From: Clostridia bacterium
GTDB lineage: Bacteria; Bacillota; Clostridia; Christensenellales; DUVY01
Direction: 5' to 3'
Assembly: GCA_026001225.1 (NCBI GenBank)
Contig: BNZQ01000007.1
Location: 1 to 57,144 of the forward strand
DNA length: 57,144 bases
The translations under genes and the position numbers were made by a program. Numbering within the stretch: the stretch's first letter is position 1; each line of letters starts with the position of its first letter. Under the pieces are notes generated by a model. That model was not told the origin of the DNA. It ran no database searches and saw nothing but the letters and a program-made list of their open reading frames with translations. Below, piece after piece: positions 49,611 through 57,127 of this stretch.

Positions 49611-51887
49611 CCGTGCCAAAACGCTTTCCAACATCCTTTCGTCAAAGCGGTTTCCGGACAGATTAATCAGCGCGCGAAGCGGCATATTTTGCATGATGTT
49701 ATCGAACATCAAGTCGTTTGCGTGGCCGTTCTCCAGCTTTATTCCCGCGTTGAACGCGCCGTATATCGCATAGCACATCGGCTCGATAATTTCTGCTTCC
49801 GCTATAGAACGCCCCGCCTCGGTTTTGGTTATGTCGCCGATACAGGTGTTGCGCGTGTATTTAATTTTCGGCGGCTTCGTTTCAATCGTAAATTCAAACG
49901 AAGCGACGGGCGTTTGCGAGTCCCTGCAAATGTCAATTCCGTATCGTCCGCTTTCCAAAACGAACGAGTTCAAATTCACGTCGAATACGGCAAGCTCCGC
50001 CGCGGGGAGCTTGAATTCCAAACGCACCGTTTTGCCGCGTTTAATAAGAACCTTTTTAAATGCCTTAAGCTCGCGCAACGGCCGCTGCGGGCCGTAATTC
50101 AGGTTGCGGATATACAGCTGCGCGACCTCCTTTCCGTCCGTAGTACCCGTGTTTCTTATCTCGCCGCGCACGGAGATGACGTCGTTCTTTTGAAACTTCA
50201 CGTCGGAAAGCCGCCAATTTTTGTACCGGAAAGTCGTATAAGACAAACCGAAGCCGAACGGAAAGGCGACCGGTATCTCCCGCGTGATATAGTGCCTATA
50301 GCCGACAAAGAGACCCTCGCGATACTCGACACGTTTCGCATTTCCGGGGAACGAGGTGTAGGCGGGCGTGTCCTTTATGGAAACGGGAAAGGTTTCCGCG
50401 AGACGGCCGGAGGGATTTACAATACCGAACAATACGTCGGCTATAGCCGCGCCCACGCTTTCTCCGCCCAGATAAGTCTCGAGAATCGCCGAGGGAAGCC
50501 CTTTCCAACCGATTGCGACCGCGCCGCCGTTTTGCAGAATTACCGCAGTGTTTTTATTCGCGGCGCAGACGGTTTCAATTAGCCGTATATGGCTTTCGGG
50601 CATGTCGATCGTTTCGCGGTCATAGCCCTCCGATTCGCAATATTCAGGCAGGCCGCAAAATAGGAGAACGACGTCGGCTTCGCGCGCCGCGCGAGCCGCC
50701 TCGGCCGATAAACCCTCGTCGCATTCGGGAGTGTCGGCCGGGTATCCGTCCGCATAAAAAATCTCCGCGCCGGCGGGCGCCCGCTTTGCGATTTCCTCCA
50801 ACGGAACGGCGATGTGCCCGGCCTTTACCTTTGAGCTGCCTCCGCCTTGAAAACGCGGTTCCTTTGCAAATCGCCCTATAACGGCGATTTTTTTAACCCC
50901 GTCTTTAAGCGGCAAAAGTCCGCCGTCGTTTTTCAAGAGGACGAGTGAGTCGGCGGCGAGGGAACCGGCCAATACGGTGTTCTCCGCCAAGGCGTTTTCA
51001 ATAGTATCTCCGCTTTTCAACCTCGCCTCCTTGCCCGTAGCCGCGGTCTGCCCGAGCTTTAAAAGGACTTGCACGATCCGCGAAACCGCGCGGTTCAAGA
51101 CGCTCTCTTTTAACCTGCCGGATCGGACGGCGGCTTCTATTTCAGCCGCGGCCAAACCTCCGCTCGACGGCATTTCCAAGTCCAGCCCCGCCTTTATCGA
51201 CGCTACACGGTCGTCCACCGCGCCCCAATCCGATACGACGAAGCCCTTAAAGCCCCACTCTTTGCGCAGTATATCGGTCAGCAGGGTTTTATTCTCGCAG
51301 GCGTACGTGCCGTTTACGCGATTATAGCTGCCCATAATCGTCAGCGGACGAACGCTTTTCACGACGATTTCAAATGCCTTTAAATAAATCTCGCGTATAG
51401 TTTGAGCGTCGGCGACGACGTCTATGCTCATGCGCCGAAATTCTTGGTTGTTTAAAGCGTAATGCTTTGCGCACGCGGCCGTGCCCGCGGTTTGCACTCC
51501 TTTTATATGCGCTGCCGCCATTTTGCCCGATAGGACCGGATCCTCCGAATAATACTCGAAGTTTCGCCCGCATAACGGAGACCGTTTTATGTTGAGTCCC
51601 GGCCCGAGAATAATTTTTACGTCATAGAATCCGCACTCGCGGGCTATTCCCGCGCCGATGCTTTTTGAAACGTTCGGGTCGAACGAGCAAGCGGCCAAAC
51701 ATGCCGTCGGGAAACAAGTGGCGGTGCGGTTATTGCGCACGCCGTGCGGGCCGTCGGTCATGAAAACCGACGGGATTCCCAGCCTTTCCACCGCATATGT
51801 GGTAAAGGGTGTCGCGCCGCTCGTTATAGCGGCCCTTTCGCTTAAACTCATTTGAGCTACTAACGCCTTAATTTCACTGCTTTTCAT
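49596..51887 (-). CDS. GH3 family beta-glycosidase
   Basis: This 763-residue glycoside hydrolase family 3 enzyme has SVFMTDGPHGVR, LGPGLNIKRSPLCGRNFEYY, AKHYALNNQE and SYNRVNGTYACEN. The nucleophile is Asp220 in GFVVSDWGAV. The second domain has VLFCGLPEYCESEGYDRETI (acid/base region), and an FnIII-like C-terminus is present. There is no signal peptide, so it acts in the cytosol on imported oligosaccharide. It is on the minus strand and its 3' end overlaps the GH106-like gene by 15 bases. It completes the hydrolase set but needs its own promoter. Confidence 0.94.
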   Translation of the reverse strand: MKSSEIKALVAQMSLSERAAITSGATPFTTYAVERLGIPSVFMTDGPHGVRNNRTATCFPTACLAACSFDPNVSKSIGAGIARECGFYDVKIILGPGLNIKRSPLCGRNFEYYSEDPVLSGKMAAAHIKGVQTAGTAACAKHYALNNQEFRRMSIDVVADAQTIREIYLKAFEIVVKSVRPLTIMGSYNRVNGTYACENKTLLTDILRKEWGFKGFVVSDWGAVDDRVASIKAGLDLEMPSSGGLAAAEIEAAVRSGRLKESVLNRAVSRIVQVLLKLGQTAATGKEARLKSGDTIENALAENTVLAGSLAADSLVLLKNDGGLLPLKDGVKKIAVIGRFAKEPRFQGGGSSKVKAGHIAVPLEEIAKRAPAGAEIFYADGYPADTPECDEGLSAEAARAAREADVVLLFCGLPEYCESEGYDRETIDMPESHIRLIETVCAANKNTAVILQNGGAVAIGWKGLPSAILETYLGGESVGAAIADVLFGIVNPSGRLAETFPVSIKDTPAYTSFPGNAKRVEYREGLFVGYRHYITREIPVAFPFGFGLSYTTFRYKNWRLSDVKFQKNDVISVRGEIRNTGTTDGKEVAQLYIRNLNYGPQRPLRELKAFKKVLIKRGKTVRLEFKLPAAELAVFDVNLNSFVLESGRYGIDICRDSQTPVASFEFTIETKPPKIKYTRNTCIGDITKTEAGRSIAEAEIIEPMCYAIYGAFNAGIKLENGHANDLMFDNIMQNMPLRALINLSGNRFDERMLESVLARLNGR

Positions 51888-51968
51888 GCGATCATTATAT
51901 CAAATACGACGCCAAAGTCCAACCGTTCAAATGGGCTTCGCATGTACATAAAACATACATTTAGGGCA

Positions 51969-51997
51969 TTGCCTTTTACTGAAAAATCGGGTATAAT
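51969..51997 (+). promoter_or_regulatory. Promoter before the URO-D genes
   Basis: TTGCCT (51969-51974), a 17-bp spacer and TATAAT (51992-51997) are present. A weak dyad of ATGTA/TACAT type lies just upstream (51942-51960), near the divergent GH3 start. Confidence 0.7.
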
Positions 51998-52006
51998 AGC
52001 GGTTAG

Positions 52007-52189
52007 ATCGAGGGCGCGATTGCCGAATCCTGCGACTTGCGGCCCGTAAGCGATACGTTGCGCGTCGAAGCTGCGGTTCGCGCTTGCATCGCTGCGTCCG
52101 GCAATCGCGGTATGGTGTCGGCGGGCTGCGAAGTTCCGCAATTTACACTCTATGAAAACCCGTGGGCGGCGGTAAGAGTTGAGAATTAA
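52007..52189 (+). pseudogene. C-terminal remnant of a second URO-D family gene
   Basis: The open frame of 60 codons reads IEGAIAESCDLRPVSDTLRV, then EAAVRACIAA, GMVSAGCEVPQFTLYENPWA and AVRVEN before TAA 52187. S/A-GCE-V/I-P followed by Y-E-N-x-x-A is the characteristic end of URO-D/MtaA-like methyltransferases. No start codon or N-terminal part is present; it begins about ten bases after a -10 box. It is the tail of a deleted gene, standing in the leader of the intact URO-D gene. Confidence 0.75.
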
Positions 52190-52190
52190 G

Positions 52191-53243
52191 ATGGATTGCA
52201 ATCGTAAAAAAAGCGAGCTAACCGTAAGCGAAAGATTTGTGCGTACGCTGAACGGCCAACCGGTCGATCGTCTTCCCGTGATCGAGATGTCGATGTGGTG
52301 GGACAAGACTATTGAGAATTGGCAAGCGCAGGGCTTGCCGTGGAGAGGAAAATACGGTTCCGGATTTACCGAACAAATGGAAATCATGGAGGTATTCGGA
52401 CTCGATTTGCGCGGGCAGCTTTGGGTCACGCCTTATACCGGGCAAACCCCGCGGCCGGCGGCGCACGGGCAGGGCATGGTCGCGACGGCGGACGACTATA
52501 TAAGGAAGCTTCGGCCGACGTTGTATCCCGACCCCGAGGTTAAATTCCCGCCGGAATTCGTCCGCGCTATGAAAAAGTTGCAGAGCGAGGGCAGGGTCGT
52601 GACGGAGCTAATATTGAACGGGCCGTTTTGGGAGCCTCGTCAGTTTTTAGGGATTGAGAAACACCTATTCTCCTTTTACGATCAATCCGACTTGTACGGA
52701 ATGATGACGGCGGATATGCTGGCTTGGCATAAAAAGGTTCTCGAATATGCTTTGAACACGTTAAAATTCGACTTTGTGTTATTCGCCGAAGACATGTCCT
52801 ATAACAACGGTCCGATGATCGGAAAGAATATTTTCGACGGATTTATCGCGCCGTATTACACGGCGCTTGCTCCGCTTCTCAAAGCGGCGGACATATTTCC
52901 GATGTTAGACAGCGACGGAGACATTATGACGCCGCTCTCATGGTACCGCGAGGTCGGTATTAGAGGGGCCGAACCGTTAGAGGCGCAGGCCGGTTTTGAC
53001 GTGAACGCCGCGCAAACGCACTACCCCGATATGGCCTTTGTGGGTAATTTCGACAAAATGATAATGGATAAGGGGAGGCGCGCGCTGGAACGCGAATTTG
53101 AACGTTTGCTTCCGGCCGGCAAACGCGGCCGTTTCATCCTGTCCGTAGACCATCAAACGCCTCCGCACATTACCCTTGAGGATTATAAAACCTTCGTCGG
53201 ACTTTACAAACGCTGGGCCGTCGAAGCCGCACAATGCCGATAA
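52191..53243 (+). CDS. URO-D family protein
   Basis: This 350-residue protein of the uroporphyrinogen decarboxylase/corrinoid methyltransferase superfamily has VSERFVRTLNGQPVDRLPVI at the start (family signature). FVLFAEDMSYNNGPMIGKNI is in the middle, followed by VGIRGAEPLEAQAGFDVNAA and FVGNFDKMIM, and it ends with LSVDHQTPPHITLEDYKTFV. The metal-binding His/Cys set of methyltransferases is not clearly present. Such genes often sit beside glycan loci in gut Firmicutes, perhaps for demethylation of methoxy-sugars or aromatics, but no function is proven. It may start at ATG 52179 or 52191. Confidence 0.8.
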   Translation: MDCNRKKSELTVSERFVRTLNGQPVDRLPVIEMSMWWDKTIENWQAQGLPWRGKYGSGFTEQMEIMEVFGLDLRGQLWVTPYTGQTPRPAAHGQGMVATADDYIRKLRPTLYPDPEVKFPPEFVRAMKKLQSEGRVVTELILNGPFWEPRQFLGIEKHLFSFYDQSDLYGMMTADMLAWHKKVLEYALNTLKFDFVLFAEDMSYNNGPMIGKNIFDGFIAPYYTALAPLLKAADIFPMLDSDGDIMTPLSWYREVGIRGAEPLEAQAGFDVNAAQTHYPDMAFVGNFDKMIMDKGRRALEREFERLLPAGKRGRFILSVDHQTPPHITLEDYKTFVGLYKRWAVEAAQCR

Positions 53244-53356
53244 TGTATGGGCTTTTCAGCCGTGTTTCGCAGGAGCGAGCCGGTTTCCTTGACGGACATG
53301 CGCGGCGAATTAGACCTTATCAACAGGGGGACTCCAAGGGGCGCGGGCGAATCGGA

Positions 53357-53479
53357 TTAACGGCAAAGAGACGAGCCAGACGAGGAACGCGAGGATTTTC
53401 GGGGGGAGCGTAGTTTGGTCTACATGACCCGGGGAAATCCGAAACGGGACAAAGTATTGCGACGTATAGTTGCCGTTAA
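53357..53479 (+). repeat. Family Z nested-stem element, divergent copy Z3
   Basis: Perfect 10-bp terminal inverted repeats TTAACGGCAA / TTGCCGTTAA enclose GGATTT/AAATCC and the apical GTAG/CTAC in GGGAGCGTAGTTTGGTCTAC. The terminal TTAACGGCA and the apical GGAGCGTAG...CTACRTGACC match Z1, while the middle stems differ in sequence. Confidence 0.72.
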
Positions 53480-53516
53480 GGAGCGAGCGGCGTCTCCCTT
53501 TTGAGGGTTCGGTTGA

Positions 53517-53651
53517 ATAAATATTTTCGCGTTAAACGGGTTTCACCGCGTTTTCTACGGCGAGGCAAATAACACCCTTTTACAGTATCAAAAGACCTAT
53601 GTATATGAAAGCGGGCTGGATAGATACTGGGCGCAGGAACGGTCGCACTAA
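53517..53651 (+). pseudogene. Unidentified coding debris
   Basis: A 44-codon open stretch without a proper start reads INIFALNGFHRVFYGEANNT, then LLQYQKTYVYESGLDRYWAQ and ERSH before TAA. The composition is protein-like but I recognise no family. It is followed in another frame by a sigma-like fragment, so both may be parts of one decayed gene. Confidence 0.35.
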
Positions 53652-53692
53652 TAGAGAAAGCGAAAGCAGCAACTACACCCTTGCAAAGATAA

Positions 53693-53854
53693 CCGCCGGG
53701 AGAGCCGATCGATACGAGCGTAAATATCGAAGCGGACTATGAGGAACGCGAATGGACGCATGAGCAGATAGCGCAGGAGGAGAAAGTGTCGCAACCGGCG
53801 ATTACCAAGCTGATCCGTAAAATTCAGAATAAGGTCATCAACGTCTTTGTGTAA
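53693..53854 (+). pseudogene. Sigma-factor-like helix-turn-helix fragment
   Basis: The 53 codons end YEEREWTHEQIAQEEKVSQP, AITKLIRKIQNK and a short tail before TAA. W-T-H-E-Q-I-A-x-E-x-x-V-S-Q-P-A-I-T-K is the region 4 helix-turn-helix of small sigma-70-like proteins carried by conjugative elements. No start or upstream domains remain. It marks the edge of a degraded mobile element. Confidence 0.6.
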
Positions 53855-53860
53855 ATAGAG

Positions 53861-54029
53861 GGGGTTATGAAAAACACCCTATTTTGTCCTTAGTGGTACA
53901 AGGATTAAATATGCGCATTTCAAAAAAGGCAGAAACGGCAAGTAAAAAACTGCACGGCAAGCCGGCCGGAATGGTGGGGGTTATGAAAAACATCCCATTT
54001 TGTCCTTAGTAGTGCAAGGATTAAAATAT
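53861..54029 (+). repeat. Pair of 53-bp direct repeats
   Basis: GGGGTTATGAAAAACACCCT and following sequence (53861-53912) recurs at 53977-54029 with few changes. Each copy contains TTGTCCTTAGT(A/G)GT-(A/G)CAAGGAT, a small hairpin TCCTT/AAGGA. The 64 bases between have no recognisable gene. Confidence 0.75.
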
Positions 54030-54104
54030 AAAAATTATGGGAGCAAATAATGTTTGAAGAAAAAATGATATTGCGGCAAGGTTTTAAACAACGTATACAG
54101 ACGG

Positions 54105-54326
54105 TTGGGGAATTACGTCATCAACACGGCGCGGGTTTTCAAAGGCAAGGAAAAGCCCGCGCCGAATCGTTTGGCGCGGAAGCGGATCGGGAAACAAACG
54201 ACGGCGGCGCTCATGAAACATTGCCTCGCTTTGAGCGCGGCAATCGCGGGCGGCATAGCGGTTGTGTACCTGCGGCGCAGGCGCAAGGCGTTCAAAACCA
54301 AACCGAAACCGAGAAAAACAATGTAA
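54105..54326 (+). CDS. Possible small membrane protein
   Basis: This is a 73-residue open frame from a TTG, with one hydrophobic helix (CLALSAAIAGGIAVVYL, about 44-60) between strongly basic segments (NRLARKRIGKQTTAAL before, RRRRKAFKTKPKPRK after). It resembles small basic membrane proteins of mobile elements, but there is no clear ribosome site. Overlapping frames on both strands are also open because of base composition. A competing frame at 54050-54466 has a better start but low-complexity sequence. Confidence 0.3.
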   Translation: MGNYVINTARVFKGKEKPAPNRLARKRIGKQTTAALMKHCLALSAAIAGGIAVVYLRRRRKAFKTKPKPRKTM

Positions 54327-54375
54327 CGGTCGGGGCGCGGGATAAGGGGGCATCGCGTCCGATATGTATGGAACG

Positions 54376-54405
54376 GGGGCGCGGGACGAAGGAATCCCGC
54401 GCCCC
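54376..54405. repeat. Perfect 11-bp hairpin
   Basis: GGGGCGCGGGA pairs with TCCCGCGCCCC around an 8-base loop. No T tract follows, so it is not a typical terminator. Confidence 0.6.
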
Positions 54406-54523
54406 GCGCGGCGGGAGAAACGGTAAAGCCCGTGCAAAGAATCCGCATAAGGAGCCGATACTTTGAAACCGAAAACTGATGCAGACAAGGGGGTAAAACA
54501 GGCAAAAAGGAGAAGCAAGATAA

Positions 54524-54562
54524 GGTGAGATGCAGACGGCGCTTTTCGCCCGGCATCTCACC
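54524..54562. repeat. Perfect 10-bp inverted repeat with inner hairpin
   Basis: GGTGAGATGC pairs with GCATCTCACC; inside, GGCG-CTTTT-CGCC forms a second stem. It lies in the non-coding stretch before the AbiE system. Confidence 0.6.
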
Positions 54563-54659
54563 CCTTGGGGCAACAATCGGGACACCCGATTTTGCCGCGG
54601 CTTTGCGCGAAATTTGTCTTAATCGCTTGAAAATACAGTACCGAAGCATAGGTTTTCAG

Positions 54660-54690
54660 TTGACAAAAAACGTAGAAATGAGTACACTAT
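54660..54690 (+). promoter_or_regulatory. Upstream copy of the AbiE promoter
   Basis: TTGACA, a 17-bp spacer and TACACT (54683-54688) are present. The spacer and -10 (CGTAGAAATGAGTACACTAT) are identical to those of the promoter 177 bp downstream. It is followed only by a 7-codon frame, so its original gene is gone or it serves as an extra operator. Confidence 0.78.
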
Positions 54691-54836
54691 ATGCTGCGAG
54701 GTGAAATCACAGGGGTATTTATGCGTGACGATTTGATTGAATGATGGGTGATATTGTAATGAACAAACATCGGGAGCGCTTTTCTTAGGCTCAGTAAACT
54801 TAATTCATTTTACGACAAAAGAATACAGAAAAAGGG

Positions 54837-54865
54837 TTGACTTTTTGCGTAGAAATGAGTACACT
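54837..54865 (+). promoter_or_regulatory. Promoter of the AbiE operon
   Basis: TTGACT (54837-54842), a 17-bp spacer and TACACT (54860-54865) lie 22 bases before the antitoxin ATG. It shares the 20-bp block CGTAGAAATGAGTACACTAT with the upstream copy. AbiEi-type antitoxins repress their own promoters by binding repeats, so this block is a candidate operator. Confidence 0.8.
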
Positions 54866-54887
54866 ATTAAAGTAGTGAGGCGGCGAC

Positions 54888-55529
54888 ATGAAAGACACAA
54901 GTGCGGAGTTAGTTGACAAGTTAATATTGAGGTATGGGTATAACGAGCCGATACTGACAGATGAAATCCGTTCGACGTGGAGTGAATATTCGCGGACGAG
55001 AGTTTTTCAGTTGATTAAAAAATTAACGGAAAATAAGATGCTGCAAAAGTTTGATATGGGTGTGTACTATGTTCCGACGAGCAACCTGTCCGGCAAGCAG
55101 TCGTATTTATTTCCCCGGCAGGTGATAGAAAAGAAGTATATTAGATTCAACGACGAGGTGTACGGATACTATGCCGGATTGGTGATACAAAACAGTTTAG
55201 GGCTTACAACACAAATGCCGGTCACTAAGGAAGTGGTTACAAATAATGAAACTACGCGGGTTCGGGAAGTCAGAGTCGGGAAATCGAAGGTATTGCTCCG
55301 CCGGTCTAAAACGCATATAACACGAGAGAACGCGGCGGTCTTGCAGTTCCTTGATGCGCTAAAAGAAGCGGACGAGCCGCTTGATGAATATCAGTTAGGG
55401 CGGATAAGAGAGTTTGTACAGCAGGAAGGAATTAAGCAGGCGGACATATACAAGTATGCAAACCTATTCCCCCAAAGGGCAATCGTTAATTTACGGCACA
55501 TAGGAGAGCAGAATGTTTTTGCACATTGA
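54888..55529 (+). CDS. AbiEi-like antitoxin
   Basis: This 213-residue protein with an N-terminal winged helix (YNEPILTDEIRSTWSEYSRT, then VFQLIKKLTENKMLQKFDMG and VYYVP) belongs to the AbiEi/DUF6088 group. In type IV AbiE systems it represses the operon and counteracts the nucleotidyltransferase toxin. The gene is intact. Its stop overlaps the start of the toxin gene by 17 bases, the usual coupled arrangement. The base composition is less GC-rich than the carbohydrate locus, in keeping with a mobile origin. Confidence 0.82.
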   Translation: MKDTSAELVDKLILRYGYNEPILTDEIRSTWSEYSRTRVFQLIKKLTENKMLQKFDMGVYYVPTSNLSGKQSYLFPRQVIEKKYIRFNDEVYGYYAGLVIQNSLGLTTQMPVTKEVVTNNETTRVREVRVGKSKVLLRRSKTHITRENAAVLQFLDALKEADEPLDEYQLGRIREFVQQEGIKQADIYKYANLFPQRAIVNLRHIGEQNVFAH

Positions 55530-56186
55530 CAAAGATGAGTTTACAAGAATAATAGGCGAGATAGTCAACACACGGGAAGCCGACGAAGCTATTATCGAGA
55601 AAGACTATTTCGTCACAATGTTCTTAAAGGGCTTGGTGGCGAGAGAACCCAATATCATATTCAAGGGCGGAACCTCGCTGTCTAAATGTTATCATGTGTT
55701 ATAGACCGTTTCAGCGAGGACATAGATGTCAATTTGGCGGAGGGGACATCGCAAAACCGCAAGAAAAATTTTAAGGACTATGTAATCAGAACGGCGGAGG
55801 AACTTGGGTTAAGGCTGACCAATCCGGAGAACATCGTTCGTTGGGATAATTATAACAATTATCATATTGACTATCCGACACTATTTCCAAGCGGGAGCGT
55901 GCGCCAGGAACTTCTCGTTGAAGCGGTTTTTCGCATAAGTTCATTTCCCACCGAAACAATGCCGGCAGCTTCGATGATTTACGATTATCTGCAATCCAAC
56001 GGGGAATCGGAGTTAATTGAGAAATACGATTTAGCGCCGTTTAACATTCCCGTTCAAAGTTTAGAGCGCACCTTTATAGACAAGGTTTATGCTTTATGCG
56101 ATTATTACGTATGGATGAGGCGAGCGACAGCGGCGGGGTTATCACCGTCCGTGCGGATAGCGAGATGTAAAAACCGAATAACATAA
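55513..56186 (+). pseudogene. AbiEii-type toxin, frameshifted and truncated
   Basis: AbiEii toxins are nucleotidyltransferases that block translation. The first frame (55513-55704) ends FKGGTSLSKCYHVL-stop. The second (55686-56186) resumes as VIDRFSEDIDVNLAEG. Family members read KCYHVIDRFSEDID without interruption. GTGT at 55695-55698 in place of GT, a 2-bp duplication, explains the shift. The nucleotidyltransferase motifs GGTSLSK and EDIDV are otherwise preserved. The C-terminus stops matching after KVYALCDYY, where foreign sequence begins, so it is also truncated. Confidence 0.85.
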
Positions 56187-56193
56187 GCAGTGG

Positions 56194-56224
56194 ATTGCCC
56201 GCAGCGGAAACGCCGGGCAATTTT
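56194..56224 (+). terminator. Intrinsic terminator
   Basis: The stem ATTGCCCG / CGGGCAAT with a 12-base loop is followed by TTTT. It lies just after the broken toxin gene. Confidence 0.8.
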
Positions 56225-56236
56225 CATGTCAGTCAA

Positions 56237-56265
56237 GGCGGCGAATAAATGTGTTCGCCGCTTTT
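56237..56265 (+). terminator. Second intrinsic terminator-like hairpin
   Basis: GGCGGCGAA pairs with TTCGCCGC (eight pairs) and is followed by TTTT. The first ATG of the VirB4 fragment (56249) lies in its loop, which argues against that start. Confidence 0.75.
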
Positions 56266-56293
56266 CATATACAAAGAAATCAAGGAGGGAAAG

Positions 56294-57127
56294 GTGTCGT
56301 TCGCGGGGCTTAATTCGGATTGCATGGAGCTTCTGAACAAGGCGGCGTCGGACGCCTATCGTTTAAAGGGCGTTACGGGGGACTCACGGCTTGAAAGGTT
56401 AGAGGCGCGGGATTATCCCACCTTTGACGACCTCGCTATGGCGGTGGACGAAAAGACCGGGCGGGAAACCGATCCGTATACGCTGTCGTGCCTTAAAAAT
56501 ATACAAAATTACTTGTCTAAATTCCGTTCGGGCGGGCGCAACTCGGCGCTGTGGAACGGCGCGTCGTCGTTCGGACTCAAAGAAAACTTTGTGACCTTTA
56601 ACTTTCAGCGGTTGCTTGCCGACAAGAACGAAACCGTGGCGAACGCGCAGATGCTGCTGATCTTGAAGTGGCTGGAAAACGAAATGATTCAAAACCGCGA
56701 GTACAATCTGCGGCACGGTACTAACCGCAAGATAGCGGTTGTGATCGACGAGGCGCATTTATTCGTCAGCGAGCAGTACCCGGTCGCGTTGGATTTTATG
56801 TTTCAACTTGCCAAGCGTATCCGCAAGTACGACGGTATGCAGATCGTGATCACGCAGAACATAAAGGACTTCGCGGGTACGCCGGAGATCGCGCGGAAAA
56901 GCACGGCAATTATCAACGTGTCGCAATACTCCCTCATATTTTCGCTGTCGCCCGACGATATGACCGACTTGTGCAAACTGTACGAAAAGGCGGGCGGGAT
57001 TAACGAGAGCGAACAAACGAGTATCGTGTACAATCCGCGCGGGCGGGCGTTCTTTATCTACGGCCCCGCAAGCCGGACGAACGTCGGCGTCACGGCCACG
57101 CCCTATGTCGAGGGGCTGTTCATGTAG
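56294..57127 (+). pseudogene. C-terminal part of a VirB4/TrsE conjugation ATPase
   Basis: About 277 residues correspond to the C-terminal half of VirB4-type ATPases that power conjugative type IV secretion. They include MELLNKAASDAYRLKG, YLSKFRSGGRNSALWNGASS, FVTFNFQRLL, Walker B in KIAVVIDEAHLFV, QLAKRIRKYDGMQIVITQNI (the conserved RKY/TQ block) and a normal C-terminus. The N-terminal domain and Walker A are missing. GTG 56294 is preceded by AAGGAGGG, so the fragment could still be translated. It is a remnant of an integrative conjugative element. Confidence 0.85.

Noticed and set aside
52007..52189. Cobalamin or other riboswitch in the URO-D leader
   Set aside because: The stretch reads as the C-terminal end of a URO-D protein in one open frame, which explains its conservation-like look.
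54050..54466. 138-codon open frame with a good ribosome site
   Set aside because: Beyond the first 20 codons the sequence is Gly/Arg/Glu low complexity typical of a shadow, and it overlaps a more protein-like frame at 54105.
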